Source of the DNA: Streptomyces hyaluromycini
GTDB taxonomy: Bacteria; Actinomycetota; Actinomycetes; Streptomycetales; Streptomycetaceae
Length of the DNA: 64,000 bases
Assembly (NCBI RefSeq): GCF_002217755.1
Contig: NZ_BCFL01000017.1
Location: forward strand, 948,125-1,012,124
Direction: 5' to 3'
The position numbers were made by a program, and so were the translations under genes. Each line of letters opens with the position of its first letter. The stretch's first letter is position 1. Shown here piece after piece: positions 9,175 through 18,021 of this stretch. Below the pieces are notes generated by a model. It was given only the letters and a program-made list of their open reading frames with translations, was not told the origin of the DNA and searched no databases.

Positions 9175-11486
9175 GTACGAACACCGACCCCGTGACCCAG
9201 TGGGGCCCGCCCCCGACCGCACCCCCCGCTGCTTCGCCCGCCGCTCCCCCGCAGTCGCAGTCGCAGCAGGAGCAGGAGCAGGAGCAGCAGCAGCCGCAGT
9301 TCGCGCCGGACGGCCATGACGCCTCCGCCGCGCCGGCCCCGCAGACGGGCTGGGGCGAACCGAAGCAGCCCTTCGTCCGGAGACTGTGGCGCGGCCGCCC
9401 CGAGGACCCCCGCTGGGCGCGCCCGGCCTTCCTCGGCCTGCTGCTCGTCACCGCGGTGCTGTACTTCTACAACCTGAGCGTCAACGGCTACTCCAACTCC
9501 TTCTACTCGGCCGCCGTCCAGGCGGGCACCAAGAGCTGGAAGGCGATGTTCTTCGGCTCGCTGGACGCGGGCAACGCGATCACCGTCGACAAGCCCTCGG
9601 CGTTCATGTGGCCGATGGAGATCGCGGCCCGGATCTTCGGCCTGAACTCCTGGACGATCCTCGGCCCCGAGGTCCTCATGGGCGTCGGCACGGTCGCGGT
9701 CGTCTACGCCTCCGTGCGCCGCCGGTTCAGCCCCGCGGCCGGCCTGATCGCGGGCGCCGTGCTCGCGCTCACCCCCGTCGCGGCGCTGATGTTCCGGTTC
9801 AACAACCCGGACGCCATGCTGGCCCTGCTGATGGCGCTGGCCTGCTACTTCGTGGTCCGGGCCGTCGAGGACGGCAAGACGAAGTGGCTGGTGTGGGCGG
9901 GCGTGGCGATCGGCTTCGCCTTCCTCGCCAAGACGCTCCAGGCGTTCCTGATCCTGCCGGCGCTGGCCTTCGTGTACGCGGCCGTCGGCCCGCACACGTG
10001 GAAGAAGCGGATCGGGCAGCTGGCCCTGGCGACCGGCGCGCTGGTCGTCGCCGGCGGCTGGTGGGTGGCGATCGTCGAGCTGTGGCCGGCCTCCTCCCGC
10101 CCCTACATCGGCGGCTCGCAGGACAACAGCTTCCTGTCGCTGACCTTCGGCTACAACGGCCTCGGCCGCATCAGCGGCGACGAGACCGGCAGCGTCGGCG
10201 GCGGTGGCGGCACCGGCACCGGCCGCTGGGGCGCGACCGGCTGGAACCGGATGTTCAACGACGAGATCGGCAGCCAGATCTCCTGGCTGATCCCGGCCGC
10301 GCTGATCCTCCTCGTCGCCGGTCTGGTGGCGACCCGCAGGCTGAAGCGGACCTCGGTGACCCGGGCCTCGTTCCTGGTCTGGGGCGGCTCGCTGCTGATG
10401 ACCATGATCGTGTTCAGCTACATGGCGGGCATCTTCCACCAGTACTACACGGTCGCCCTCGCCCCCTACATCGCCGCCGTGGTCGGCATGGGCGCGGGTC
10501 TCCTCTGGGAGAAGCGCGCCGAGCTGTGGGCGTCGATCACCCTCGCCGCCGCCGTGGTCTCGGCCGCGGTGTGGGGTTACGTCCTCCTCGACCGCACCTC
10601 CACCTACCTGCCCTGGCTGAAGTACCTGGTCCTGATCGGCGGTCTGGCCGCCGCGCTCGGCCTGGTCTTCGCGGGCCGGATCTCGCGGCAGCTCGCCCTC
10701 GGTGCGGCCGCGGTCGGCCTGGTGGCCGCACTGGCGGGCCCGACGGCGTACACCCTCAGCACGGTGAGCTCCGCGCACACCGGCTCCATCCCGACGGCCG
10801 GTCCGGCGGGCGCCAGCACGATGGGCTTCGGCGGCGGTGGCGGTCCCGGCGGCGGCCGGGGCGGCTTCGGCGGCGGCACGGGCGGCGGTGGCACCACGCA
10901 GGGCCAGGGTCAGGGACAGGGCCAGGGCCAGAACGGCACCGGCGGCTTCCCGGGCGGCGGCACCGGTGGCACCGGTGGCTTCGGCGGCGGTATGCCGGGC
11001 CAGAACCAGCAGGGCGGCAACGGAACCACGCAGAACGGCACCGGGGGCTTCCCGGGCGGCGGCCGGATGGGCGAGGGCGGCGGCATGGCCGGCGGCGGTG
11101 GCGTCGGCGGTCTGCTGAACGGCGCGACCGTCACCTCCGAGGCGAAGGCGCTGCTGCAGAAGAACTCCTCCCAGTACACCTGGGTCGCGGCGGCCATCGG
11201 TGCCCAGAACGCGGCGAGCTACCAGCTCTCCACCGGTGACGCGGTGATGGCGATCGGCGGCTTCAACGGCACCGACCCGTCGCCGACGCTGGCCCAGTTC
11301 GAGAAGTACGTGGCCGAAGGAAAGATCCACTACTTCATCTCCTCCGGCACCGGAGGCGGTGGCATGGGCGGCAGCAGCAGCGGCACGTCCTCGCAGATCA
11401 CCTCCTGGGTCGAGAAGAACTTCAAGAAGGTGACGGTGGGTTCGTCCACCTTCTACGACCTCACACAGAAGGCGAGCAGCAGCTGA
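9171..11486 (+). CDS. GT39/ArnT-like membrane glycosyltransferase
   Basis: A 771-residue polytopic protein. After a Gln/Pro-rich cytosolic N-terminus (about 1-75) come about a dozen hydrophobic segments with the GT39/PMT-like first loop (NSFYSAAVQAGTKSWKAMFFGSLDAGNAITVDKPS, with the DKP motif). A very Gly/Gln-rich segment of about 100 residues (about 545-645) precedes a C-terminal globular domain. Such enzymes transfer sugars from polyprenyl phosphate to proteins, lipids or wall polymers on the outer face of the membrane. Its translational coupling to the GT2/GtrA gene suggests that gene makes its donor. A terminator follows. Confidence 0.85.
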   Translation: MSTNTDPVTQWGPPPTAPPAASPAAPPQSQSQQEQEQEQQQPQFAPDGHDASAAPAPQTGWGEPKQPFVRRLWRGRPEDPRWARPAFLGLLLVTAVLYFYNLSVNGYSNSFYSAAVQAGTKSWKAMFFGSLDAGNAITVDKPSAFMWPMEIAARIFGLNSWTILGPEVLMGVGTVAVVYASVRRRFSPAAGLIAGAVLALTPVAALMFRFNNPDAMLALLMALACYFVVRAVEDGKTKWLVWAGVAIGFAFLAKTLQAFLILPALAFVYAAVGPHTWKKRIGQLALATGALVVAGGWWVAIVELWPASSRPYIGGSQDNSFLSLTFGYNGLGRISGDETGSVGGGGGTGTGRWGATGWNRMFNDEIGSQISWLIPAALILLVAGLVATRRLKRTSVTRASFLVWGGSLLMTMIVFSYMAGIFHQYYTVALAPYIAAVVGMGAGLLWEKRAELWASITLAAAVVSAAVWGYVLLDRTSTYLPWLKYLVLIGGLAAALGLVFAGRISRQLALGAAAVGLVAALAGPTAYTLSTVSSAHTGSIPTAGPAGASTMGFGGGGGPGGGRGGFGGGTGGGGTTQGQGQGQGQGQNGTGGFPGGGTGGTGGFGGGMPGQNQQGGNGTTQNGTGGFPGGGRMGEGGGMAGGGGVGGLLNGATVTSEAKALLQKNSSQYTWVAAAIGAQNAASYQLSTGDAVMAIGGFNGTDPSPTLAQFEKYVAEGKIHYFISSGTGGGGMGGSSSGTSSQITSWVEKNFKKVTVGSSTFYDLTQKASSS

Positions 11487-11504
11487 CCAACTCCTGAGCG
11501 GCGC

Positions 11505-11538
11505 AAGGGCGGTGACCTCCCCGGTCACCGCCCTTTGC
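11505..11538 (+). terminator. Rho-independent terminator of the TCS-glycosyltransferase operon
   Basis: A 13-bp perfect stem AAGGGCGGTGACC (11505-11517) / GGTCACCGCCCTT (11523-11535) has a five-base loop and a short T-containing end. It sits 19 bp after the GT39 stop codon and just before the MFS promoter. Confidence 0.8.
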
Positions 11539-11556
11539 CGTGCCGCGAGAAACCGC

Positions 11557-11594
11557 GTTGTACGCCGTATAGGAACCGTCTTACGGTGTACAAC
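11557..11594. promoter_or_regulatory. Inverted-repeat operator over the MFS promoter
   Basis: GTTGTACGCCGTA (11557-11569) and TACGGTGTACAAC (11582-11594) are 13-bp arms matching at 12 of 13 positions, with a 12-bp centre. The right arm ends at the base before the ATG of the MFS gene, so the site must overlap its promoter and the transcript can have only a very short leader. The TetR gene downstream (13112) is the obvious ligand-responsive repressor. In S. coelicolor the similar SCO4008 regulator represses SCO4007; the homology claim here is from memory. Confidence 0.8.
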
Positions 11595-12977
11595 ATGACT
11601 TCTCAGGGGCACCCCAAGCGCTGGCTGATCCTCGGTGTCATCTGTCTCGCGCAGCTCACCGTGCTGCTCGACAACACCGTCCTCAACGTGGCCATCCCCT
11701 CCCTCACCCGGGAGCTGCACGCGGCCACCGCCGACATCCAGTGGATGATCAACGCGTACTCGCTCGTCCAGTCCGGCCTGCTGCTCACGGCGGGCAGCGC
11801 CGCCGACCGCTACGGCCGCAAGAAGATGCTGATCGCGGGCCTGGTCCTGTTCGGCGCGGGTTCGCTGGCCGCGGGCCTGGCCGACTCGACGGGCCAGTTG
11901 GTGGCGGCGCGGGCCGGCATGGGCGTGGGCGGTGCGCTGCTGCTGACGACCACCCTGGCCGTGGCGATGCAGATCTTCACCCCCGACGAGCACCCCAAGG
12001 CCATCGGCATCTGGAGCGCCGTCAACGCGCTGGGCTTCGCCGCCGGTCCGCTGATCGGCGGGTTCATGCTCAACCACTTCTGGTGGGGCGCGATCTTCCT
12101 GATCAACCTCCCGGTGGCCGCGCTGGCCCTGGCGGCCGTCATCGCCCTGGTCCCCGAGTCGAAGAACCCTCAGGGCGACCGCCCCGACCTGCTAGGCGCG
12201 CTGCTCTCCACGGTCGGCATGGCCGCGCTGGTCTTCGCGATCATCTCCGGCCCGGAGCACGGCTGGACGTCGGCGCGGGTGCTGGGCACGGCCGTCGTGG
12301 CGGTACTGGTGCTGGGCCTCTTCGCGTACTGGGAGAGCCGGGTCCCGTACCCCATGCTCGACCCGCACTTCTTCAGGGACCGCCGCTTCACGGGTGCCGT
12401 CGCCGGTGCGGTCCTCATCACCTTCGGCATGGGCGGAGCGCTGTTCCTGCTCACCCAGCACCTGCAACTCGTCCTCGGATACGGCGCGTTGGAGGCGGGT
12501 CTGCGGACGGCGCCGCTCGCGCTGACGGTCGTCGCCCTCAACTTCAGCGGCCTGTCGGCCAGGTGGGCGACGCGACTGGGGACGCCGGTGGCGACAGCCC
12601 TGGGGATGCTGCTGATGTCGCTGGGCCTGGTGTCCATCGCCGTGCTCGATTCGAGCGGCTACGGCGGCACGCTGCTCGGTCTGCTGCTGATCGGCGCGGG
12701 GTGCGCGATCGCCAACCCGGCGATGGCGCACGCCATCATGAGCGCGATTCCTCCGGAGAAGGCCGGGGTGGGAGCCGGGATCAACGGCACGCTCGCCGAG
12801 TTCGGGAACGGGTTGGGGGTCGCCGTACTGGGCGCGGTGCTGAGCTCTTGGGTGGCCTCGGGGAAGTCGTTGGCGGACGGGCTGGGGGCGGGGCAGTTGG
12901 TGGGAGCCGTTGCTGTCGTTGCCGGGGGGTTCGTGGCGGCGGGGCTTCTCAGGCGGGCGGAGAAGAATGCCGCCTAG
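11595..12977 (+). CDS. MFS multidrug efflux transporter (DHA2 family)
   Basis: A 460-residue protein with about 14 hydrophobic segments. It has the DHA2/EmrB-QacA signature: LDNTVLNVAIPSLTRELHA in helix 1 and GSAADRYGRKKMLIAGL in the loop between helices 2 and 3. It exports hydrophobic cations or antibiotics using the proton gradient. ATG 11595 is chosen because it abuts the inverted-repeat operator; an earlier in-frame ATG at 11535 lies in the terminator. No Shine-Dalgarno is visible, suggesting leaderless or nearly leaderless translation. Layout and content resemble SCO4007, which is controlled by the neighbouring TetR gene. Confidence 0.88.
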   Translation: MTSQGHPKRWLILGVICLAQLTVLLDNTVLNVAIPSLTRELHAATADIQWMINAYSLVQSGLLLTAGSAADRYGRKKMLIAGLVLFGAGSLAAGLADSTGQLVAARAGMGVGGALLLTTTLAVAMQIFTPDEHPKAIGIWSAVNALGFAAGPLIGGFMLNHFWWGAIFLINLPVAALALAAVIALVPESKNPQGDRPDLLGALLSTVGMAALVFAIISGPEHGWTSARVLGTAVVAVLVLGLFAYWESRVPYPMLDPHFFRDRRFTGAVAGAVLITFGMGGALFLLTQHLQLVLGYGALEAGLRTAPLALTVVALNFSGLSARWATRLGTPVATALGMLLMSLGLVSIAVLDSSGYGGTLLGLLLIGAGCAIANPAMAHAIMSAIPPEKAGVGAGINGTLAEFGNGLGVAVLGAVLSSWVASGKSLADGLGAGQLVGAVAVVAGGFVAAGLLRRAEKNAA

Positions 12978-13002
12978 TGGGGAGGGGGCGCGTGTCCGTT
13001 CG

Positions 13003-13072
13003 CGGCTGCGGGTTGTGTATGGCTGGTCGCGCAGTTCCCCGCGCCCCCCCCAAAAAACGGGGCGTTGCGGTC
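13003..13072 (-). repeat. Dispersed intergenic repeat, copy 1
   Basis: On the minus strand this reads GCGCGGGGAACTGCGCGACC followed by AGCCA and a CCCGCAGCCGCGAA tail. The same core recurs at 13834, 21188, 26112 and 34875 in this window. It lies between the MFS and TetR genes. Confidence 0.75.
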
Positions 13073-13111
13073 TTAGCATCTTGAGAAGTGGTCGTGGAGG
13101 AAGGTGTCGTG

Positions 13112-13843
13112 ATGGCGCGGGCCAGCGTGTGGCTTGAGGAGAAGGACCGCCGCGGTGGCCGTGGCGGGCAGCCTTCCGGACTCGACCGGGCCCGTATCAC
13201 CTCCGTCTCCGTCCGGCTCCTCGACTCCGACGGGCTCGACAAGTTCTCCATGCGGCGGCTGGCGGCCGAGCTCAAGGTGACCGCCATGTCCGTGTACTGG
13301 TACGTCGACACCAAGGACGACCTGCTCGAACTCGCCCTCGACGCGGCCTTCGGCGAGCTGTCCCTGCCCGATGCCGCCGTCGGCGACTGGCGGGAGCAAC
13401 TGCGGGCGCTGGCCACGGAGTACCGCGCCCTGCTGGTCCGCCACCCCTGGTTCTCCCCGCTGGCCGGCCGCTACCTCAACATCGGCCCCCACTCGCTCGC
13501 CTTCTCCCGGGTGGTCCAGCAGGTGGTCCGCCGCGCCGGCCTGCCCGCGCACGGCGTGACCGGCGCGATCTCGGCCGTCTTCCAGTTCGTCTACGGCTAC
13601 GGGACGATCGAGGGCCACTTCGCCGAGCGCGTGGCGGCGGCCGGCATGACCCAGGACGAGTACTTCAACACCGCGATGACCGCGGTGACCGAGGCCCCGG
13701 CGACGGCACAGATCATCGAGGAGTCGAAGGACCTCATGGCGGCAAGGGGCGGCGACACGGTCGCCGAGATGCTGGACAGGGACTTCACGTTCGCACTGGA
13801 TCTGCTGATCGCTGGAATCGAGGCCATGGTGCAGCGCCCCTGA
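13112..13843 (+). CDS. TetR-family regulator of the upstream MFS pump
   Basis: A 243-residue repressor. The N-terminal helix-turn-helix lies at about 22-65 (ITSVSVRLLDSDGLDKFSMRRLAAELKVTAMSVYWYVDTKDDLLEL). A TetR_C-type ligand-binding domain with tetracycline-repressor-like helices makes up the rest. ATG 13112 follows GGAGGAAGG with a spacing of 7. It sits behind the MFS gene in the same orientation, like SCO4007-SCO4008 of S. coelicolor, where the regulator recognises many cationic drugs. The stop codon lies in the loop of a GCGCCCC/GGGGCGC hairpin. Confidence 0.88.
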   Translation: MARASVWLEEKDRRGGRGGQPSGLDRARITSVSVRLLDSDGLDKFSMRRLAAELKVTAMSVYWYVDTKDDLLELALDAAFGELSLPDAAVGDWREQLRALATEYRALLVRHPWFSPLAGRYLNIGPHSLAFSRVVQQVVRRAGLPAHGVTGAISAVFQFVYGYGTIEGHFAERVAAAGMTQDEYFNTAMTAVTEAPATAQIIEESKDLMAARGGDTVAEMLDRDFTFALDLLIAGIEAMVQRP

Positions 13844-13920
13844 AAGGGGCGCGGGACTGTGTCCGATATGCGGCTCCGCCGCGTGGGCGCGACCAGCCAC
13901 AGCGAACCCGCACCCGCGAA
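13834..13920 (+). repeat. Dispersed intergenic repeat, copy 2, with terminator hairpin
   Basis: The hairpin GCGCCCC (13834-13840) / GGGGCGC (13846-13852) has the tetR TGA stop in its loop. It is followed by GCGGGACTG, an inserted ATGCGGCTCCGCCGCG segment and GGGCGCGACCAGCCACAGCG. The longer insert is shared with the copy at 34875. It probably terminates tetR. Confidence 0.75.
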
Positions 13921-13961
13921 CGATGACGCACCCCGAGCTCTTAGGCGCCCGGTCCTCCCTC

Positions 13962-14435
13962 TTACGCGTCCGGCGAAGCCAACCGCGCCGGAAATCCCCC
14001 GGTCGCCACCGGCCCCCACTTCTCCGGCGTCACCCGAATGATCGACTTCCCCTGCTTCACCATCGCCGCCCGGTACTCGTCCCAGTCCGGATGCTCCCCG
14101 GCGATGTTCCGGTAGTACTCCACCAGCGGCTCCACCGACTCCGGTGCGTCAAGAACCTCGGCCCGCCCGTCGACCTGCACCCACGGCCCGTTCCAGTCGT
14201 CGCTGAGGACGATCACGCTGACCCGCTCGTCCCGCTTCGCGTTCCGCGTCTTCGCCCGCTCGGGGTACGTGGAGGCGACGATGCGCCCGGAGTCGTCCAC
14301 CCCGCAGGTCAGCGGCGACCCCTGCGGGCTGCCGTCGGCGCGCCGGGTGAGCAGGATCGCGCGGTGGCGCGATCGTACGAAGTCCAGCAGTTCGTCGAGG
14401 GAGACGGTGGTGTTCGTCGCGATGTTCGGTGCCAT
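13962..14435 (-). CDS. PPOX-class (split-barrel flavin/F420) protein
   Basis: A 157-residue pyridoxamine-5'-phosphate-oxidase-fold protein: HRAILLTRRADGSPQGSPLTCGVDDSGRIVASTYPERAKTRNAKRDERVSVIV is the conserved half-barrel with cofactor phosphate-binding residues. A C-terminal helix ends in IIRVTPEKWG. In actinobacteria these PPOX proteins usually bind F420 or FMN and reduce or sense small molecules. No operon partner is clear. Confidence 0.85.
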   Translation of the reverse strand: MAPNIATNTTVSLDELLDFVRSRHRAILLTRRADGSPQGSPLTCGVDDSGRIVASTYPERAKTRNAKRDERVSVIVLSDDWNGPWVQVDGRAEVLDAPESVEPLVEYYRNIAGEHPDWDEYRAAMVKQGKSIIRVTPEKWGPVATGGFPARLASPDA

Positions 14436-14489
14436 GGCGCCAGCCTAGGGCCGCGGGGCCCGCTCAGCCTGTCCCTGCCGGGCTCATGT

Positions 14490-15311
14490 TCACGCCTGCG
14501 GCAGCGACTCGCCCTGCACCGCCTGGATCTCCAGCTCGATCTTGAGGGTCGTGCCGATCGCGGCGATGCCCGCCTGCACCACCTGGTTGTAGTTCATGGC
14601 GAAGTCCTCGCGGTGCAGCTCCGTCGTCGCGCGGAACGCGGCGCGTGTGCCGCCCCACGGGTCGGCGCCGGTGCCGAGGTAGGAGAGGGTGAGGTCGACC
14701 GGTCGTACGACACCGTGCAGCGAGAGCTCGCCGTGGACCGTCCAGCGGTCGGAGCCGGCCGCCGTGAGGCCCGTCGAGTAGTAGGTGATCTCGGGGTGGC
14801 GTTCGACGTCCAGGAAGTCGGCGGAGCGCAGGTGGGTGTCGCGCATGCCGTTGCCGGTGTCGATGGAGGCGGCGCGGATGACCGCCTGGACGCGGGACTT
14901 GGCGATGTCGTCGGGGGCGATCTCGATCCAGGCGCTGAAGTCCGTGAAGCGGCCGCGGACGCTGGAGATGCCCAGGTGCTGGGCGACCGCGCCCACGGTG
15001 GAGTGCGCCGGGTCCACCGTCCACGGGCCCGGCGGGGGCAGTTCGGTGCCGCCCTGCCGCGCCAGCGTGACCGTGCCGACCTCGGCGCGCCCGCTCGCGG
15101 TGACGATGGCGCTGGCGGCGGCGGGCGCGTAGCCCACGGCCGTGACGATGACGGTGTACGCCCCGGGCGCCAGCGGGTTCGGGTCGCGGACCGTGCCCTC
15201 GTCGTCGGCCTCGGCGCGCAGCACCTGCGTGCCGGTCATGTCGGTCACCGTGACGACCGCGTGCGACACGGCCCATCCGTCCCGGGTGCGGATCCTCGCG
15301 GTCAGTCCCAT
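14490..15311 (-). CDS. YceI-family protein with N-terminal carboxypeptidase-regulatory-like domain
   Basis: A 273-residue protein. Residues about 5-85 form a beta-sandwich of the carboxypeptidase-regulatory-like type (GAYTVIVTAVGYAPAAAS). Residues about 95-265 form a YceI lipocalin-like barrel (WTVDPAHSTVGAVAQHLGISSVRGRFTDFSA), which binds polyisoprenoid-like lipids in known members. ATG 15311 is preferred over 15332 because of GGGAG about 7 nt upstream. No signal peptide is seen. The N-terminal domain resembles the repeats at the end of the adjacent MFS fusion protein, which suggests shared ancestry or function. A strong hairpin separates the two genes. Confidence 0.85.
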   Translation of the reverse strand: MGLTARIRTRDGWAVSHAVVTVTDMTGTQVLRAEADDEGTVRDPNPLAPGAYTVIVTAVGYAPAAASAIVTASGRAEVGTVTLARQGGTELPPPGPWTVDPAHSTVGAVAQHLGISSVRGRFTDFSAWIEIAPDDIAKSRVQAVIRAASIDTGNGMRDTHLRSADFLDVERHPEITYYSTGLTAAGSDRWTVHGELSLHGVVRPVDLTLSYLGTGADPWGGTRAAFRATTELHREDFAMNYNQVVQAGIAAIGTTLKIELEIQAVQGESLPQA

Positions 15312-15377
15312 CCCGTTTCTCCCTGCGAACACTTGAGCACCAAAGCGCTCAGAGACTTACAAATTGGTCGTATGGGA

Positions 15378-15425
15378 CCGGCCCGTGGCGGGCGCCTCCT
15401 TGTGGGCGCGCCCGCCACGGGCCGG
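15378..15425 (-). terminator. Strong hairpin after the MFS-fusion gene
   Basis: A perfect 18-bp stem (15378-15395 with 15408-15425, arm core GGCCCGTGGCGGGCGC) has a 12-base loop. It starts 9 bp after the stop of the minus-strand MFS-fusion gene and precedes yceI. There is no clear T run. It likely ends or attenuates read-through into yceI. Confidence 0.75.
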
Positions 15426-15433
15426 AGTGCGAA

Positions 15434-18001
15434 CTACTCGCCCGGGTGGGAGAGTTCGATGTCGTGGCCGTCGACACCGGCGCCGGTGACGTTCAGGGCC
15501 GTGGCGACCGGCGGGTAGCCCGTCGCGATCACGGTGTAGTCGCCGCCGTCCAGGTCGGCGAAGGCGTACGCGCCGTCCACGCCGGTGGTGGCCGTGCCGA
15601 CCACGTTGCCCGCCGCGTCCACGAGGGTCACGCGGGCGTCCGCCAGCGGGCCGTGCGGGGCCCGTACGACACCCTGGAGCTGGGCGCCGGCGTCCAGGTC
15701 GACCTCGATCCGGGTGACCCCGGTGCTGCCGATCTCGACCGGGACCGCGCGGGGCCGGTAGCCGGCCGCGTTCACCGCGACCGTGACGACACCCGGCACC
15801 AGCTCGCCGAAGCGGAAGTCGCCCTGCTCACCGGTGGCCGCGGTGGCCAGCAGGTCACCGCGCACGTCGGTGACGATCACCATCGCGTCCTTGACGGGGA
15901 GCGCGCTGCCGGCGCCGCGGACGGTGCCGCTCAGGCCACTGGTGCCGCTCAGCAAGATGTCATACGGCACCGGCTCCTCGCCCACCACGATCGTGGCGGC
16001 CTGCGGCTGGTAGCCGTCGGCGGAGGCGATCAGCACGTACGAGCCCGCGCCGGGCGCGTCCAGCCGGTAGGAACCGTCGAAGCCCGCGACCGAGCGGCCC
16101 AGCTGGCGGCCGGACAGCGAGATGAGGGTGACCGCGGCCTGCGCGACCGGGGCGCTCTCGGCACCGCGCACGAAACCGTGCACCGGGGTGCCGGCGGAGC
16201 CCGCCGACTGCTCGGGACCGGCGATGGTGGCCACGGCGGCGAACTGCCGGGTGGCCTCCGGCGCGGCCGCGGCCTCCGTGCTGCTGCTCACGACCGGGGC
16301 GGCCCAGCCGGGGACCTGCTGCTCCCCGGCGGGGGCCGGGACAGCGGCGGCGACGGCGGCAGGCGCGGTCTCCGGGCTCTCCGTGGTCTCCGCCTCGGCG
16401 GCCTGGGCGAGTCCGCCCTTGGTCTTCAACGGGACCTCCTTGATGAACAGGCTGATCAGGAACGCGAGGGCCGCGAGGCCGCCGGCGATCAGGAAGACGT
16501 CGGCGATGGCGTGGCCGTAGGCGCTCTCCATGAGGGTGCGCAGCGGGGTGGGCAGCTTGCCCAGGTCCGGGAGGCTGTCGCTGGACGAGCTGGAACCGGC
16601 CAGGGCGGCCTGGTACTTGGGGGAGAGGGCGGCGGCGCCCTCCGTCACGTAGTGCGTGATCCGGTGGGCCATCACCGCGCCCAGCGCCGAGACGCCGACC
16701 GCACCGCCGAGGGAGCGGAAGAAGGTGACCGTGGAGCTGGCCGAGCCGAGGTCGCTCGGGGCGACCTGGTTCTGCGTGCACAGCACCAGGTTCTGCATCA
16801 TCATGCCGATGCCGAGACCCAGCAGCGCCATGAAGATCGACATCTTCCAGTACGCCGTGTCGTAGCGGATGGTCCCGAGCAGGCCCAGGCCGGCCGTCAC
16901 CAGCACGCCACCGCTGACCAGCCAGGCCTTCCAGCGGCCGGTGCGGGTGATGAACTGGCCCGAGACGGTGGAGGAGATGAACAGACCGCCGATCATCGGG
17001 ATCGTCATCACACCGGACATCGTCGGGGACTTGTCGCGGGCCAGCTGGAAGTACTGGCTGAAGAAGACCGTGCCGGTGAACATCGCGACACCGACGAACA
17101 GGGAGGCCAGCGAGGCCAGGGTGATGGTGCGGTTGCGGAACAGCCGCAGCGGGATGATCGGCTCCTTGGCCTTCGACTCGACGAGCACGAAGATCAGACC
17201 GAGGACGATCGAACCGCCGATCATCGCGTACGTCTGCCAGGAGATCCAGTCGTACTTGTCACCGGCGAAGGTGACCCAGACCAGCAGCAGCGAGACGGCG
17301 GCGGCGACGAAGAACGCGCCGGCCCAGTCGACCTTGACGTCCCGCTTCACGACCGGCAGGTGCAGGGTCTTCTGCAGCACGATCAGCGCGAGGACGGCGA
17401 AGGGGACGCCGACGTAGAAGCACCAGCGCCAGCCCAGCCACGAGGTGTCGGTGATGACACCGCCGAGCAGCGGGCCGCCGACGGTGGCGACGGCGAAGGT
17501 CGCGCCCAGGTAGCCGGAGTAACGGCCGCGCTCACGCGGCGAGATCATCGCGGCCATGACGATCTGGGCGAGCGCCGACAGACCGCCGACGCCGACGCCC
17601 TGGACGACACGGCAGGCGATCAGCATGCCGGCGTTCTGCGACAGACCGGCGGCCGCGGAGCCCAGTACGTATATGACCAGGGCTATCTGGACGAGCGCCT
17701 TCTTGCTGTACAGGTCGGACAGCTTGCCCCACAGCGGGGTGGTCGCGGTCATGGCCAGCAGCGAGGCGGTGACGACCCAGGTGTAGGCGGACTGGCCGCC
17801 GCCGAGGTCGCTGATGATGTGCGGCAGGGCGTTGGTGACGATCGTGGAGGACAGGATCGCCACGAACATGCCGAGCAGGAGGCCGGAGATGGCCTCCATG
17901 ATCTGCCGGTGGGACATCGGGGCCTGCTCGACGGAGCTGCCGGAGCCGCCTCCCCCGTGCTTGGCGTGAGCCCGCACACCGGCTGGTGTGGTCGTTGCCA
18001 T
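15434..18001 (-). CDS. DHA2-type MFS transporter fused to carboxypeptidase-regulatory-like repeats
   Basis: An 855-residue protein. Residues about 30-540 hold 14 membrane helices of a DHA2 drug exporter (FVAILSSTIVTNALPHIISDL; LWGKLSDLYSKK; VVQGVGVGGLSALAQIV). After an Ala/Pro-rich linker, residues about 610-850 contain three successive carboxypeptidase-regulatory-like beta-sandwich repeats (e.g. GFDGSYRLDAPGAGSYVLIASADGYQPQ). The ATG at 18001 follows AAGGAAG; the frame stays open upstream only as a shadow of the marR gene. The marR gene directly upstream likely controls it. The fused domains may bind carbohydrate or protein outside the membrane; this is inference. Confidence 0.85.
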   Translation of the reverse strand: MATTTPAGVRAHAKHGGGGSGSSVEQAPMSHRQIMEAISGLLLGMFVAILSSTIVTNALPHIISDLGGGQSAYTWVVTASLLAMTATTPLWGKLSDLYSKKALVQIALVIYVLGSAAAGLSQNAGMLIACRVVQGVGVGGLSALAQIVMAAMISPRERGRYSGYLGATFAVATVGGPLLGGVITDTSWLGWRWCFYVGVPFAVLALIVLQKTLHLPVVKRDVKVDWAGAFFVAAAVSLLLVWVTFAGDKYDWISWQTYAMIGGSIVLGLIFVLVESKAKEPIIPLRLFRNRTITLASLASLFVGVAMFTGTVFFSQYFQLARDKSPTMSGVMTIPMIGGLFISSTVSGQFITRTGRWKAWLVSGGVLVTAGLGLLGTIRYDTAYWKMSIFMALLGLGIGMMMQNLVLCTQNQVAPSDLGSASSTVTFFRSLGGAVGVSALGAVMAHRITHYVTEGAAALSPKYQAALAGSSSSSDSLPDLGKLPTPLRTLMESAYGHAIADVFLIAGGLAALAFLISLFIKEVPLKTKGGLAQAAEAETTESPETAPAAVAAAVPAPAGEQQVPGWAAPVVSSSTEAAAAPEATRQFAAVATIAGPEQSAGSAGTPVHGFVRGAESAPVAQAAVTLISLSGRQLGRSVAGFDGSYRLDAPGAGSYVLIASADGYQPQAATIVVGEEPVPYDILLSGTSGLSGTVRGAGSALPVKDAMVIVTDVRGDLLATAATGEQGDFRFGELVPGVVTVAVNAAGYRPRAVPVEIGSTGVTRIEVDLDAGAQLQGVVRAPHGPLADARVTLVDAAGNVVGTATTGVDGAYAFADLDGGDYTVIATGYPPVATALNVTGAGVDGHDIELSHPGE

Positions 18002-18021
18002 GGGCTTCCTTTTCTTGGGTC

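Noticed and set aside
9072..12077. 1001-residue frame on the minus strand
   Set aside because: It is a shadow of the glycosyltransferase and MFS genes, which have clear domains and GC-codon usage on the plus strand.
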